A program made the position numbers and the translations under genes. From contig CAYFNF010000008.1 in the NCBI GenBank assembly GCA_964344485.1, positions 1 through 26,166 on the forward strand: 26,166 bases of DNA. Direction: 5' to 3'. The notes under the pieces are model-generated. The model had not been told where the DNA came from, did no database searches, and saw only the letters and a list, made by a program, of their open reading frames with translations. Shown piece after piece: positions 1 to 7,428 of the stretch. Position 1 is the stretch's first letter. Every line of letters starts with the position of its first letter. The DNA is from CAYFNF01 sp964344485. GTDB taxonomy: Bacteria > Patescibacteriota > Patescibacteriia > UBA9570 > XYC2-FULL-38-9.

Positions 1-107
1 CGTGATTCGCTGCGCTGCGTCGGCTCGGTCGCTCGTCTCACTTCGTTCGACACCCCCCACTTCGTGGGTCCCCGGGTCGCTCTGTCGCCTCAGCTCATTG
101 AAAGCAG
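1..107. repeat. GC-rich intergenic hairpin repeat, copy 1 (cut by window start)
   Basis: Three blocks are shared exactly with the element at 7279-7412. They are GCTGCGCTGCGTCGGCTC (9-26 and 7332-7349), a 21-nt block around the hairpin CCCACTTCGTGGG (53-73 and 7305-7325), and a 23-nt block ending CTCATTGAAAGCAG (85-107 and 7390-7412). A short TCGCTCGT (29-36) is also shared. The first two blocks are in the opposite order in the two copies, so this is a mosaic of hairpin modules rather than a simple duplication. It does not code. The left end is missing, and an assembly break at a dispersed repeat would explain that. Confidence 0.8.
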
Positions 108-320
108 TGTATTGCTCATAGTAAACAAATCCAGTATTTAATTGCGAGCGAACGTCCGGAGGCAGTACAGTTCGCAACGAACGCTATTAGCCTATATTAG
201 ATAAACGAGGATTACGAACGATCAATCAAAGATTGGCGAGCATCTATGATGCGTCACTGTTATGTAGTGAGTGAGTGAGAACTCGTACTGCGAAGGACAG
301 TAGCGAGTAATACATAATCT
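108..320 (+). other. Non-coding leader upstream of the M24 peptidase gene
   Basis: No convincing gene or RNA family was seen here. The stretch holds a short GTGA/GAGT simple repeat (about 266-279) and a stem-loop at 281-308 (ACTCG and ACTG pairing with CAGT and CGAGT around GCGAAGGA-like loop bases). The stem-loop lies 12 nt before the ATG at 321. There is no strong Shine-Dalgarno sequence and no clear sigma70 promoter. The hairpin may influence translation of the downstream gene, but this is only inferred. Confidence 0.4.
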
Positions 321-998
321 ATGAATAAAGATATACAGAGGTCAGCAGAGATAACCATGAAGACGTTTCAGCAGTTGAAGCGATTGTTGTGTGTTGGAAT
401 GACCGAGAAGCAGATTGCGCGGCTGGTAGTGCAGATGCTCAAAGATAATAGAGCAGAGAAAGCAGCGTTTCCACCGATTGTAGCGTTGAGTGCGAATGCT
501 GTTGAGATACATCATAAGCCAACAGATCGAAAAGCTCGAAAAGGGGATAGTATGGTCTTGGACATGGGTGGAGTGTATAACGGCATGCGGTCAGATATGA
601 CGCGTACACTGTTTTTCGGCGCTCCAAATAGTAGAGTGCAAGCATGGTACAACGCAGTACTTGAATCACAGAAGCGAGCGTATCGAGGAGTGCGTGCTGG
701 AAGGACTGGCAAGTCCATTGATGCGATCGCACGTTCGTACTTAGCGACACAGAAACTCGATCAGTATTTCCTTCATTCGCTCGGGCATGGTGTGGGCAAA
801 GCTATTCATCAACCACCGTGGCTCTCCCCGAAAAAAGGGTATGGAACATTGAAGAACGGAGATGTGGTGACCATAGAACCTGGGGTGTATATAAAAAAAA
901 GATGCGGAATTCGCATCGAGGATATGTGCGTGGTTGGTAAAGAACGAGGCTCGTGGCTTGTGCAGTCCCAGCGACATATTTCGCGTATGATTCTATAA
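321..998 (+). CDS. M24 family metallopeptidase (Xaa-Pro aminopeptidase/PepQ-like catalytic domain)
   Basis: This 225-residue protein is a stand-alone pita-bread (M24) peptidase domain. Family members cleave N-terminal residues or Xaa-Pro bonds in the cytoplasm with a dinuclear metal site. The ligand set is visible: D81 and D92 in LDMGGVYNGMRSDMTRT, H156 in HSLGHGVG, E186 in TIEPGVY and E200 in GIRIED. H64/H65 in EIHHKP is the likely substrate-binding His. The N-terminal creatinase-like domain of full-length Xaa-Pro peptidases (total about 350-440 residues) is absent. Size overlaps methionine aminopeptidase, but the sequence resembles PepQ/YpdF more. ATG 321 lacks a Shine-Dalgarno site; ATG 357 is an alternative start. 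The gene ends TAA and is followed by a possible terminator. Confidence 0.88.
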   Translation: MNKDIQRSAEITMKTFQQLKRLLCVGMTEKQIARLVVQMLKDNRAEKAAFPPIVALSANAVEIHHKPTDRKARKGDSMVLDMGGVYNGMRSDMTRTLFFGAPNSRVQAWYNAVLESQKRAYRGVRAGRTGKSIDAIARSYLATQKLDQYFLHSLGHGVGKAIHQPPWLSPKKGYGTLKNGDVVTIEPGVYIKKRCGIRIEDMCVVGKERGSWLVQSQRHISRMIL

Positions 999-1009
999 AC
1001 ATCGGTATT

Positions 1010-1052
1010 CCCTAGGCTTTTCGGGCATTATTTGAAGAACACTAGGGTTTTT
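1010..1052 (+). terminator. Possible Rho-independent terminator after the M24 gene
   Basis: CCCTAG (1010-1015) pairs with CTAGGG (1042-1047) and TTTTT (1048-1052) follows. The stem is only six pairs and the loop is long (26 nt), so this is a weak call. Its place 12 nt after the stop codon of the peptidase gene fits a terminator. Confidence 0.4.
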
Positions 1053-1082
1053 ATATATACGTTCTACAGTAGGTGTTTTGTC

Positions 1083-1111
1083 TTGACAAAATGCCTTTTT
1101 TGATGTATTAT
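1083..1111 (+). promoter_or_regulatory. Strong sigma70-type promoter of the GC-rich cassette
   Basis: TTGACA (1083-1088) and TATTAT (1106-1111) are separated by exactly 17 nt, with the -35 perfect and the -10 five of six. The predicted start is near 1117. No other gene lies between here and the GC-rich ORFs, so this most likely drives the two-gene cassette through a long leader. Confidence 0.75.
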
Positions 1112-1116
1112 GTATG

Positions 1117-1465
1117 GTCATTTGCAAAAGTGGGAGAGAGTTATCTAGACACATATTATATGTCTATTTCAACACCATGGATGTACATGACCGGAAATAT
1201 TGACAAGTTCTGACCTGCGTTGATGAGACAGACCCTGGAGCAGTATACTGTGCTTCTTATTCGTATAAGAAATACAGTAGGCTGTTCGACTCGCTATCGA
1301 AACACTTTGCTCGCAAGAGTACGGTGCGCGATGCACGACAGCTGATCCTTTTCAACCTAGCTAGCGGTGACTCTGATGAACCTTCACAGGGGATTCGGAT
1401 CACCATATCCTACAACAACCTGACAAGACGATAGACCTCTGGGCGACCGGAGGAGAACTACGTGA
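1117..1465 (+). other. About 350-nt untranslated leader of the GC-rich cassette
   Basis: The GC content of this stretch is intermediate (roughly 45-50 percent by eye), between the native genes and the very GC-rich genes that follow. It holds a small stem-loop (TAGACA 1146-1151 with TGTCTA 1161-1166). I recognise no riboswitch or structural RNA. A 40-codon ORF at 1223-1345 has no ribosome binding site and I do not call it. GGAGGAG at 1449-1455 precedes both a five-codon ORF (GTG 1462 to TGA 1479) and ATG 1466. The five-codon ORF could be a leader peptide. Confidence 0.4.
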
Positions 1466-2623
1466 ATGGCGATGGGTGAATGCCCATACGCTACGGGAGA
1501 GAGAACGATGAGTACAAGAGACGGAAACGGAACTGGACGTCCGCTGAGCTGGGGTACCCCCCCGGCCGGCGACCCGCCCCCCCCTGTGGACCCCGAGCCC
1601 ACCCCCGCCGGCGACGGTGGTGGTGACGGCGACGATCCCAACCCCCCCGAGGACAACGAGCCCGCGTGGATGGCCCTGCTCGAGAACTCCTGGGTCTTCC
1701 CGGTGATCGGCATCACCTTCCTGGTGCTGTGCATCCTGGCCGCCTTCTTCCCGGTGCTGCTCGGCCTCCTGGTGATCTTCCTGCTGGCCGCGGCCGCCGT
1801 GGTCGTGGGCCTGCTCGGCAAGACCATGGGCTGGTTCGGCAAGGGCGCGACGAGCGCGGCGCGAGCTGCGAGCAAGAGCAAGTCGCGCTTCAACCCACCG
1901 ACCGGCCGCTGGATCGAGCTCAAGGACGGGTCCTGGGGCGTGCACGAGATGTCCACCGACTCCACGGACGTGTACTGCATGACCGCGCGTGCGCGTGCCA
2001 GCAGCGACTCGTTCTGGTACTCGGGTGGAGCGAGCGGGCTCAGCGTCTGGAACTACGGCGTGAGCGTGCCCAAGGGGCACCAGCTCGTGGCCACCGTGGA
2101 CCACTCCGAGGCGGACTTCCAGGTCCGCATGGGCATCAACCCCAACGGAGAGCAGTGCAAGCTCGACGTCCGCATCATCGCCAGCCCCGACGGCGTGGAG
2201 GAACTGGACGACGACAACCGGTTCCTGCCCGCGTCGACCGTCCGCCTGATGCTCAACAGCCGCGGTACCGTGACCGGTGACGACGGCGAGCAGCAGTCGG
2301 TGACCTGGGACCAGATCCTCACGACCGCCGCAACCACGGCCTGCCAGCACGCGACCCGTCACATGGACTCCTCGGAGATCGTGCCGGCCAACTTCGGGGG
2401 CGACGACGGCCTGAACGCCGTGTCCTCGACACACTTCCAGGAGTCGCTCCGCGACCTCGGCCTGACCGGCCGCCTGGAGTTCGTGGGCATCGTGGACTCG
2501 GACGTCCAGGACCAGCGCGAGACCGAACGCATGACCGACGCCGGCGTGGACGCCACCGCGGCGTACGCGATCGGCATGGCCGGCCGGATCCTCCGGGACA
2601 TCTTCGGCAACCGGGGCAACTGA
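1466..2623 (+). CDS. Unknown GC-rich membrane protein with Pro/Asp/Gly N-terminus (cassette gene 1)
   Basis: I do not recognise the family. From ATG 1466 the protein has 385 residues. Residues 15-68 are rich in Pro, Gly and Asp and look disordered. Residues 75-118 form one long or two adjacent membrane segments. 119-145 are basic (Lys/Arg/Ser), and 146-385 form a soluble domain with C171, C231 and C293. Its end (STHFQESLRDLGLTGRLEFV then GIVD) faintly recalls the end of SPFH/Band-7 domains, but this is a weak guess. ATG 1466 follows GGAGGAG with a 10-nt spacer; ATG 1508 follows a hairpin and GGGAGA with a 7-nt spacer and gives 371 residues. Nearly every codon ends in G or C, unlike the flanking native genes. 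The stop is TGA. Gene 2 starts 59 nt later. Confidence 0.8.
   Translation: MAMGECPYATGERTMSTRDGNGTGRPLSWGTPPAGDPPPPVDPEPTPAGDGGGDGDDPNPPEDNEPAWMALLENSWVFPVIGITFLVLCILAAFFPVLLGLLVIFLLAAAAVVVGLLGKTMGWFGKGATSAARAASKSKSRFNPPTGRWIELKDGSWGVHEMSTDSTDVYCMTARARASSDSFWYSGGASGLSVWNYGVSVPKGHQLVATVDHSEADFQVRMGINPNGEQCKLDVRIIASPDGVEELDDDNRFLPASTVRLMLNSRGTVTGDDGEQQSVTWDQILTTAATTACQHATRHMDSSEIVPANFGGDDGLNAVSSTHFQESLRDLGLTGRLEFVGIVDSDVQDQRETERMTDAGVDATAAYAIGMAGRILRDIFGNRGN
1472..1500 (+). promoter_or_regulatory. Hairpin plus GGGAGA ribosome-binding site before ATG 1508
   Basis: ATGGG (1472-1476) pairs with CCCAT (1483-1487), then GGGAGA (1495-1500) stands 7 nt before ATG 1508. The same arrangement (hairpin, GGGAGA, ATG) precedes cassette gene 2. 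This argues that 1508 could be the true start of gene 1, with ATG 1466 or the GTG 1462 mini-ORF upstream of it. Confidence 0.45.
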
Positions 2624-2640
2624 ACAAGAACCTCATGATC

Positions 2641-2676
2641 GACGGGTGGGCTGGCGAGCTCACCCGTCGCGGGAGA
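2641..2676 (+). promoter_or_regulatory. Hairpin plus GGGAGA ribosome-binding site before cassette gene 2
   Basis: GACGGGTG (2641-2648) and CACCCGTC (2661-2668) form a perfect 8-bp stem, followed at once by GGGAGA (2671-2676), 6 nt before ATG 2683. The hairpin sits between the two genes and could modulate translation of gene 2 or mark an RNA-processing site. It makes ATG 2683 a better start than the in-frame ATG 2635, which has no Shine-Dalgarno site and would put the hairpin inside the gene. Confidence 0.6.
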
Positions 2677-2682
2677 ACTACT

Positions 2683-4161
2683 ATGAACAACGCACTGAGA
2701 AATCTCCTGATCGGAGTCGGCGCCGGCCTGGCTGGCGTCGCGTTCCTCCTCTACATGCTCGCACAGCACTTCCACACGTGGTCCGGCGTGACGATCAGCT
2801 CCGTGGTCCTCTGGGGCCTGGGGCTCAGCGTCGCGTTCGTCGCCACCTGGATCGCCAACCGTCGCGGCCAGCGCTCCGGCCTCCGCGACATCGTGGCGTA
2901 CGTGCTGCTCGCCGGGATCCTGGGCTTCGTGGCCTGGTTCGTGGGTACGTCCTGGATGTACCACGCGTCCATGCTGCAGTACGGGTTCTGGTACAAGTGG
3001 GGCTACTACCTGACGATCATGTTCGTCGGCCCCACCGCGATCGGCATGTTCTGCATGCTGCTGGACCGCACCGTCAACCGCCGCGTCCTGCTGGCCTTCC
3101 CGCTCGCCGGGTTCCTGGCCTTCAGCGGCGCACTGGTCGACAAGACCCAGTACGGCAAGAACTACTCCCCCCGCACGGGCGAGCCCGCCGTCATGATCTG
3201 CAACCCCCCGGGGTACGCGCAGGCCGACGGCAAGTTCTCGCGCAAGGCGCACCTCGTGGCGATCGGCGCCAAGATGGACCGGCTGTACAACCAGTCGGTG
3301 GACGAGTGCATCGTCCCGTCCCTCGACAGCGTCGAGGACGCCATCTTCCTGACCCAGGCCGACAAGATGGGCCTGGAGGTGGGCGTGGACCCGAACGGCC
3401 GGTGGTTCACCTGGCGCGTCCAGTGGGCCGAGCTGATCCAGGAGATGAAGGCCGCGGGAACGCTGCCGGACAACCCCTGGGACTACGCCTTCCTGCTGAT
3501 GGACCGCTTCGGCGTGGACGACAGCAGCGGTGGGGTGCTCGAGGCCAAGTCCAAGAGCGCCCGGGGGTGGGCCATCGTCGTGAACCTGCTGTTCATCGCG
3601 CTCGGCATGCTCGCGTGCATCGTCTGGATGGGCAAGCGCAACTGGCTCGCCGGCGTGATCGTGGGCGGCATCATCGGCGCGATCGTGTGCATGGGCTTCA
3701 ACGCCATCGTCTGGCACCACGCGTTCTACCCGGTCGTCTGGAAGACCGCCGACGACCTGCCGTTCACGGTGAAGTTCACGATCGGCGACGTGGCCGAGCC
3801 CACCATGGACCTGGACCGGCTCAGCGAGTCCGGCACGCCCGTGCACTACTTCCTGTGCGAGGGCAGCCCGGCCAAGCTGCACGTCCGGTACGGCAGCGCC
3901 ATGACCTTCGAGAACGACATGCCGCTCGCCAAGCTCGCGCCGATGGGGTACCACAACTACTCCGGCACGGGCATGCGGCAGGTCGAGCTCTCGGTCGTCC
4001 CGCTCAGCGGGCAGGTGCGGCACCTCCGGAACTGGACGGTGTCGTTCGTGGAGGGGGAGAACCTGATCGCGGCCGCCTGCGCGTGCCCCACGGGGACGCA
4101 GGGCTACACGGTCTGCCGCAACGTGATGAACCCCCCGCCGGCGCCCAGCGCCACGCCGTAG
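2683..4161 (+). CDS. Unknown GC-rich polytopic membrane protein (cassette gene 2)
   Basis: I do not recognise this 492-residue protein. About five hydrophobic segments lie in the first third (roughly 7-28, 36-58, 70-92, 108-128, 134-152). A soluble stretch of about 145 residues with C173 and C209 follows. Then come two more membrane segments (297-315 and 321-346) and a C-terminal beta-rich soluble domain of about 140 residues with a Cys cluster at the end (C392, C466, C468, C478), ending in a Pro-rich tail. The layout suggests an envelope protein with two extracytoplasmic domains that may carry disulfides. It shares cassette gene 1's extreme G/C-ending codons and is probably co-transcribed with it. 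The stop is TAG, and a strong terminator follows 70 nt downstream. Function and partner are unknown; interaction with the gene 1 product is inferred from the operon only. Confidence 0.82.
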   Translation: MNNALRNLLIGVGAGLAGVAFLLYMLAQHFHTWSGVTISSVVLWGLGLSVAFVATWIANRRGQRSGLRDIVAYVLLAGILGFVAWFVGTSWMYHASMLQYGFWYKWGYYLTIMFVGPTAIGMFCMLLDRTVNRRVLLAFPLAGFLAFSGALVDKTQYGKNYSPRTGEPAVMICNPPGYAQADGKFSRKAHLVAIGAKMDRLYNQSVDECIVPSLDSVEDAIFLTQADKMGLEVGVDPNGRWFTWRVQWAELIQEMKAAGTLPDNPWDYAFLLMDRFGVDDSSGGVLEAKSKSARGWAIVVNLLFIALGMLACIVWMGKRNWLAGVIVGGIIGAIVCMGFNAIVWHHAFYPVVWKTADDLPFTVKFTIGDVAEPTMDLDRLSESGTPVHYFLCEGSPAKLHVRYGSAMTFENDMPLAKLAPMGYHNYSGTGMRQVELSVVPLSGQVRHLRNWTVSFVEGENLIAAACACPTGTQGYTVCRNVMNPPPAPSATP

Positions 4162-4224
4162 CAGGTCGCCCCCGGTCGGTCCAACCCCGGCCGGGCAGTA
4201 GGACGCCGCTAGCAAGAGGAGAGG

Positions 4225-4279
4225 AACCGTTTGGGGATCGGGCTGCGCTTCGCGCGTGACCCGTCCCCGGCGGTTTTTT
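4225..4279 (+). terminator. Strong Rho-independent terminator closing the GC-rich cassette
   Basis: GGGGATCGGG (4233-4242) pairs with CCCGTCCCC (4260-4268), extended by AACCG (4225-4229) with CGGTT (4271-4275), and followed by six T (4274-4279). Base composition drops abruptly to AT-rich at the T-tract, so the right edge of the cassette is about 4274-4280. A purine-rich AAGAGGAGAGG just upstream (about 4214-4224) resembles a ribosome-binding site but has no ORF after it. Confidence 0.88.
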
Positions 4280-4293
4280 GTTTGTAAAAAAAG

Positions 4294-4302
4294 TGCTATA
4301 AT
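4294..4302 (+). promoter_or_regulatory. Extended -10 promoter of the NHL-repeat gene
   Basis: TGC followed by TATAAT (4297-4302) is a perfect extended -10 element. The -35 position falls on the T-tract of the cassette terminator (TTTTTT 4274-4279, 17-nt spacer). Transcription should start near 4309, leaving about 25 nt before ATG 4334. AAAGGAG (4305-4311) lies at the start point and is too far from the ATG to act as a normal Shine-Dalgarno site. Confidence 0.7.
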
Positions 4303-4333
4303 ACAAAGGAGCAAAAAAAGTAAACAAAAAACT

Positions 4334-6667
4334 ATGCGCAAAATAATCCTTTTCTCCTTTTGTGTTTTTTTATTCCCGCTGTTTGCACACGCTGCATTCG
4401 GTGACACAACCACATATGTCAGTCGTGTCTATTACGGGGATAACAAGAAGGCAAAGAACGCCTATTTTGATTTTTTTGAAGATATTGCGGTTACTAAAAA
4501 AGGCGGATTCGTCATAGCTGATACATACAACAATGTAATCCGTAGAATCAAACCCAAGGGTAAAGTAAAGACCGTAGCTGGTACAGGGTCGTACGGTGAT
4601 ACCATTGGAAAGAAGGGAAAGGCTGAGTTTGCACTCCCAGCAGGCGTAGCGGTAAAAGACAAGAACATCTATGTTGCGGATAAAGAGAACGGGAAGATTA
4701 AGAAGATCCGTAAAGGTAAAGTAAAGACCTTGGTAGAAGGATTGAACAACCCTGAAGGTGTGGCAATACATAACAGCACCGTGTACTTCTTAGATACCGG
4801 GAACAACGCGCTGAAGAAAGTATCGAAAAAAGGTGGGACCGTTACCACTATTACTTCTTCATTATCTGATCCAAAGAAATTAGATATTACTTCAAATGGA
4901 AAGTACGCGTACGTGGCAAATGCAGGCACGTATCAGATTAAGCGCGTAGACTTGAGTTCTGGAGCAGTGAATACTGTTGCAGGTTCTGGAAAAGAAGGAA
5001 AAAAGAACGGTAGTTGTTCTGAAGCCAAGTTTAATCAAGTGTGGGGTGTACATGTCTATGATGATGACACGCTATTTGTAAGTGATGGAGATGGATTTAC
5101 TGACATGGTGCGAAAAGTAGACTTAACTGGTTGTACAGTGGAGACCTTTGCGTCAGATGATAACATGGCGTCAATTAACTTTCCTCGCGGACTCACCACG
5201 TATGATGGAAAGCTCTACGTTGCAGCGACTGGGATCGGTATTATTCAGTGGTATAATTTAGACGATCCAAATGAGAATGGACTGTACGCAGGCAAGAATC
5301 GATTCAATGTAAAAAAGAAGAAACCAGTCTTGATTGGAAATCCGAAGTTCTTAGTGCTTTCAAAGAACAAGAAATACATTTTCTTTTCTGAGAATAATCG
5401 TATTCGAAAGATTCGAAGAGGCAAGCTCAAGAATTCATACCTAGTCGCTGGTTCTGTAGTAGATAACTACAACAAGAATGACAACAAGTCCTATGTCGGC
5501 AATGAAGCGCGATTCTCTGACGTCACATCCATAGCGCTTTCTAAGAACGGAAAGAAACTCTATGCGGTAGATCGAAATAATAACCGTATTCGTGAAGTAG
5601 TGATAAAGACCAAATCTGTTTCATACTTGACTGGAGCAGGGGAAGATAACTTGCGAGCTGATGAGAACAACGGCTTTGGAAATGGTAGTGCGTGTCCGAA
5701 TGAAAAAGATAAGAACGTCAGTGGATGCGCATATTTCAACCGTCCAACTGGATCAGTACTGTCAAAGAATGGTAAGTACTTATATGTTGCTGATTCAGGT
5801 AATAATCGAATTAGAAAAGTGGTGGTCAAAGGTAAGAATAAAGGAAAAGTTACGACCATTGCTGGAAACGGTACTGCAGGGTATGTAGACGCAACAGGAA
5901 CTGACGCGCAATTCAATGCACCGATCGGTATCACGCGCAGTAAAACCGGACGAGTGCTGTACGTTGCTGACCGTGACAACCACGCCATTCGTAAGATTAA
6001 TCTGAGCAACAATAAAGTAACCACGTATGTCGGAACTGGGTCAAATGGATATCTGGATGCGAAGCTCGATACAGCGATTCTATCGTACCCAGAGTGGATT
6101 ACTCGCGGAAAAGATGGAAACCTCTACTTCTCTGAGGTAGGAAGCCATCGTATCCGTATGGTAGATCGTAGTGCAGGTGTCACTAAGTTGGTCTCTGGAT
6201 CAGGGGAGCGGGGATTCCGTAACGGTAGAAAAGATGTAGCTGAATTTAATAATCCGCGTGGCTTGCTAGGATTAAAGAATAAGTTATTGGTCGCAGAGCT
6301 TTATAACGACCAAATTCGATCTATTGATATCTCCTCTGATGCACCGTACACCGACCCGGCTCCAGCAGTGAGTGCAGTGTCACCAAACGCTATAGCAAAG
6401 GAGTGGTTCTCAGGATCTACTGCTTCAGTTGAAGTGCACGGAACAAATTTCCGTCACGGCGCTACTGCGTATATCGGATCTCATGAAGCAGTGAATACGT
6501 ATATACAATCTTCAACATCACTCACCATTGAGATGCCAATCTCTCAGATGAGCTCTGGGTACTACACTATACGCATTGAGAACTCTGATGGGCAGTATGA
6601 TGACATCATCCGAGGACTCTCTGTCTCTCATAACGGATCAGTTGCAGATCGGGATTTCTGGCCGTAA
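4334..6667 (+). CDS. Secreted NHL-repeat beta-propeller protein with C-terminal IPT/TIG domain
   Basis: This 777-residue protein begins with a signal peptide (positively charged start, hydrophobic core, AHA/AF cleavage site near residue 20). The body has many NHL-type repeats, each with a YVAD- or YVAN-like strand and an N-x-I-R-K turn, for example VADSGNNRIRKV, VADRDNHAIRKI and FSEVGSHRIRMV. Between them are segments such as AGNGTAGY and GTGSNGY, so one large or two consecutive propellers are likely. Residues from about 680 form an IPT/TIG immunoglobulin-like domain (AVSPNAIAKEW, VEVHGTNFRHG, YTIRIENSDG). Such proteins bind ligands or proteins outside the membrane; no catalytic site is evident. 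It is unusually Lys-rich. The start is set by the signal peptide and promoter; the frame stays open upstream to 4256, but that part is cassette terminator. The adenosyltransferase gene follows after 19 nt. Confidence 0.9.
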   Translation: MRKIILFSFCVFLFPLFAHAAFGDTTTYVSRVYYGDNKKAKNAYFDFFEDIAVTKKGGFVIADTYNNVIRRIKPKGKVKTVAGTGSYGDTIGKKGKAEFALPAGVAVKDKNIYVADKENGKIKKIRKGKVKTLVEGLNNPEGVAIHNSTVYFLDTGNNALKKVSKKGGTVTTITSSLSDPKKLDITSNGKYAYVANAGTYQIKRVDLSSGAVNTVAGSGKEGKKNGSCSEAKFNQVWGVHVYDDDTLFVSDGDGFTDMVRKVDLTGCTVETFASDDNMASINFPRGLTTYDGKLYVAATGIGIIQWYNLDDPNENGLYAGKNRFNVKKKKPVLIGNPKFLVLSKNKKYIFFSENNRIRKIRRGKLKNSYLVAGSVVDNYNKNDNKSYVGNEARFSDVTSIALSKNGKKLYAVDRNNNRIREVVIKTKSVSYLTGAGEDNLRADENNGFGNGSACPNEKDKNVSGCAYFNRPTGSVLSKNGKYLYVADSGNNRIRKVVVKGKNKGKVTTIAGNGTAGYVDATGTDAQFNAPIGITRSKTGRVLYVADRDNHAIRKINLSNNKVTTYVGTGSNGYLDAKLDTAILSYPEWITRGKDGNLYFSEVGSHRIRMVDRSAGVTKLVSGSGERGFRNGRKDVAEFNNPRGLLGLKNKLLVAELYNDQIRSIDISSDAPYTDPAPAVSAVSPNAIAKEWFSGSTASVEVHGTNFRHGATAYIGSHEAVNTYIQSSTSLTIEMPISQMSSGYYTIRIENSDGQYDDIIRGLSVSHNGSVADRDFWP

Positions 6668-6686
6668 AATGCTAACTATCTAGTAC

Positions 6687-7232
6687 ATGGCGATCTACAC
6701 TAAACAGGGTGATACTGGGGATACCAGTTTATACGGTGGTGCGCGCATCACGAAGTCGCATCTTCGTATTGAAGCATACGGACAGATAGACGAGTTGAAC
6801 GCTGCAATCGGTGTTGCGCTGTCGCACAACCCTGCAGTCCATCAAGAACAGTTGCAAGAGATTCAGCAGGAGCTGTTTGTGCTTGGGTCACACTTAGCAA
6901 CGCAGCATGATCCTGGCAGCGTTCCTAAAGAGCTACCAGATTTCCCAGAGAGCGCATTAGAACGCATGGAGAAGGAGATTGATGCTATGGAGAAAGAGTT
7001 GCCAGAGCTGACGCATTTCATTGTTCCATCCGGATCTGCTGCTGGAGCTGCCCTGCATCTAGCGCGTACAATCTGTCGCAGAGCTGAACGGACTGTTGTG
7101 CGACTCTCTCATGAAGAAGAGATTCTGCCACTGATACTACAATATTTAAATAGGCTCTCTGACTATCTGTTCACGGTCGCGCGTGCAGTCAATCATGCGC
7201 ACGGCGAGACAGAACGAGAGTGGAAGAAGTAG
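6687..7232 (+). CDS. PduO-type ATP:cob(I)alamin adenosyltransferase
   Basis: The enzyme moves the adenosyl group of ATP to cob(I)alamin, making coenzyme B12 in the cytoplasm. The 181-residue length is normal for the PduO/MMAB family. The N-terminal ATP-binding motif is clear (YTKQGDTGDTSLYGGARITK, residues 4-23), followed by a helical bundle with RRAERTVVRL (131-140) and LNRLSDYLFTVAR (153-165), which carry the conserved R, N and D residues of the active site. It is probably co-transcribed with the NHL gene. No Shine-Dalgarno site is present before ATG 6687. Its presence fits the cobalamin riboswitch operon at 12280-14872 and implies that the cell uses an AdoCbl enzyme; a class II ribonucleotide reductase is a common user, but none is in this window. 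The stop is TAG. Confidence 0.93.
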   Translation: MAIYTKQGDTGDTSLYGGARITKSHLRIEAYGQIDELNAAIGVALSHNPAVHQEQLQEIQQELFVLGSHLATQHDPGSVPKELPDFPESALERMEKEIDAMEKELPELTHFIVPSGSAAGAALHLARTICRRAERTVVRLSHEEEILPLILQYLNRLSDYLFTVARAVNHAHGETEREWKK

Positions 7233-7278
7233 GTATTATAATTTCAAATAGTATTTTGATAGGTGGCGTAATACACTA

Positions 7279-7412
7279 CTTTCAATGATCGCTTGCATGC
7301 CCCACCCCCCACTTCGTGGGTCCCCAGCCATGCTGCGCTGCGTCGGCTCAATCGCTCGTTTCGCTACGCGAAACACCATGGCCGCTCAATCGCCTCAGCT
7401 CATTGAAAGCAG
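7279..7412. repeat. GC-rich intergenic hairpin repeat, copy 2, with inverted ends
   Basis: This element lies between the convergent ends of the adenosyltransferase and truB genes. CTTTCAATGA (7279-7288) and TCATTGAAAG (7400-7409) are perfect inverted ends. Inside are the modules CCCACTTCGTGGG (in the shared 7305-7325), GCTGCGCTGCGTCGGCTC (7332-7349), TCGCTCGT (7352-7359) and the hairpin TTTCG/CGAAA (about 7359-7373). The modules recur in a different order at 1-107. It may act as a bidirectional terminator or be a miniature non-coding repeat; no transposase is nearby. Confidence 0.8.
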
Positions 7413-7428
7413 GTATTACTTACACCTA

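Noticed and set aside
1223..1345. A 40-codon ORF in the cassette leader
   Set aside because: No ribosome-binding site, no recognisable peptide feature, and such an ORF is expected by chance.
999..1465. Search for tRNA, rRNA, integrase or attachment-site repeats at the edge of the GC-rich cassette
   Set aside because: No cloverleaf, integrase gene or convincing direct repeats at the two edges were found by eye.
2646..4259. A second 537-codon plus-strand frame overlapping cassette gene 2
   Set aside because: Arg/Pro/Gly-rich shadow frame without ribosome-binding site, membrane segments or motifs.
2359..4413. A 684-codon open frame on the minus strand opposite the GC-rich cassette
   Set aside because: Very GC-rich DNA keeps antisense frames open. 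The product is His/Arg/Pro-rich low-complexity sequence with no domain, and the plus-strand ORFs have ribosome sites, membrane segments and a matching terminator.
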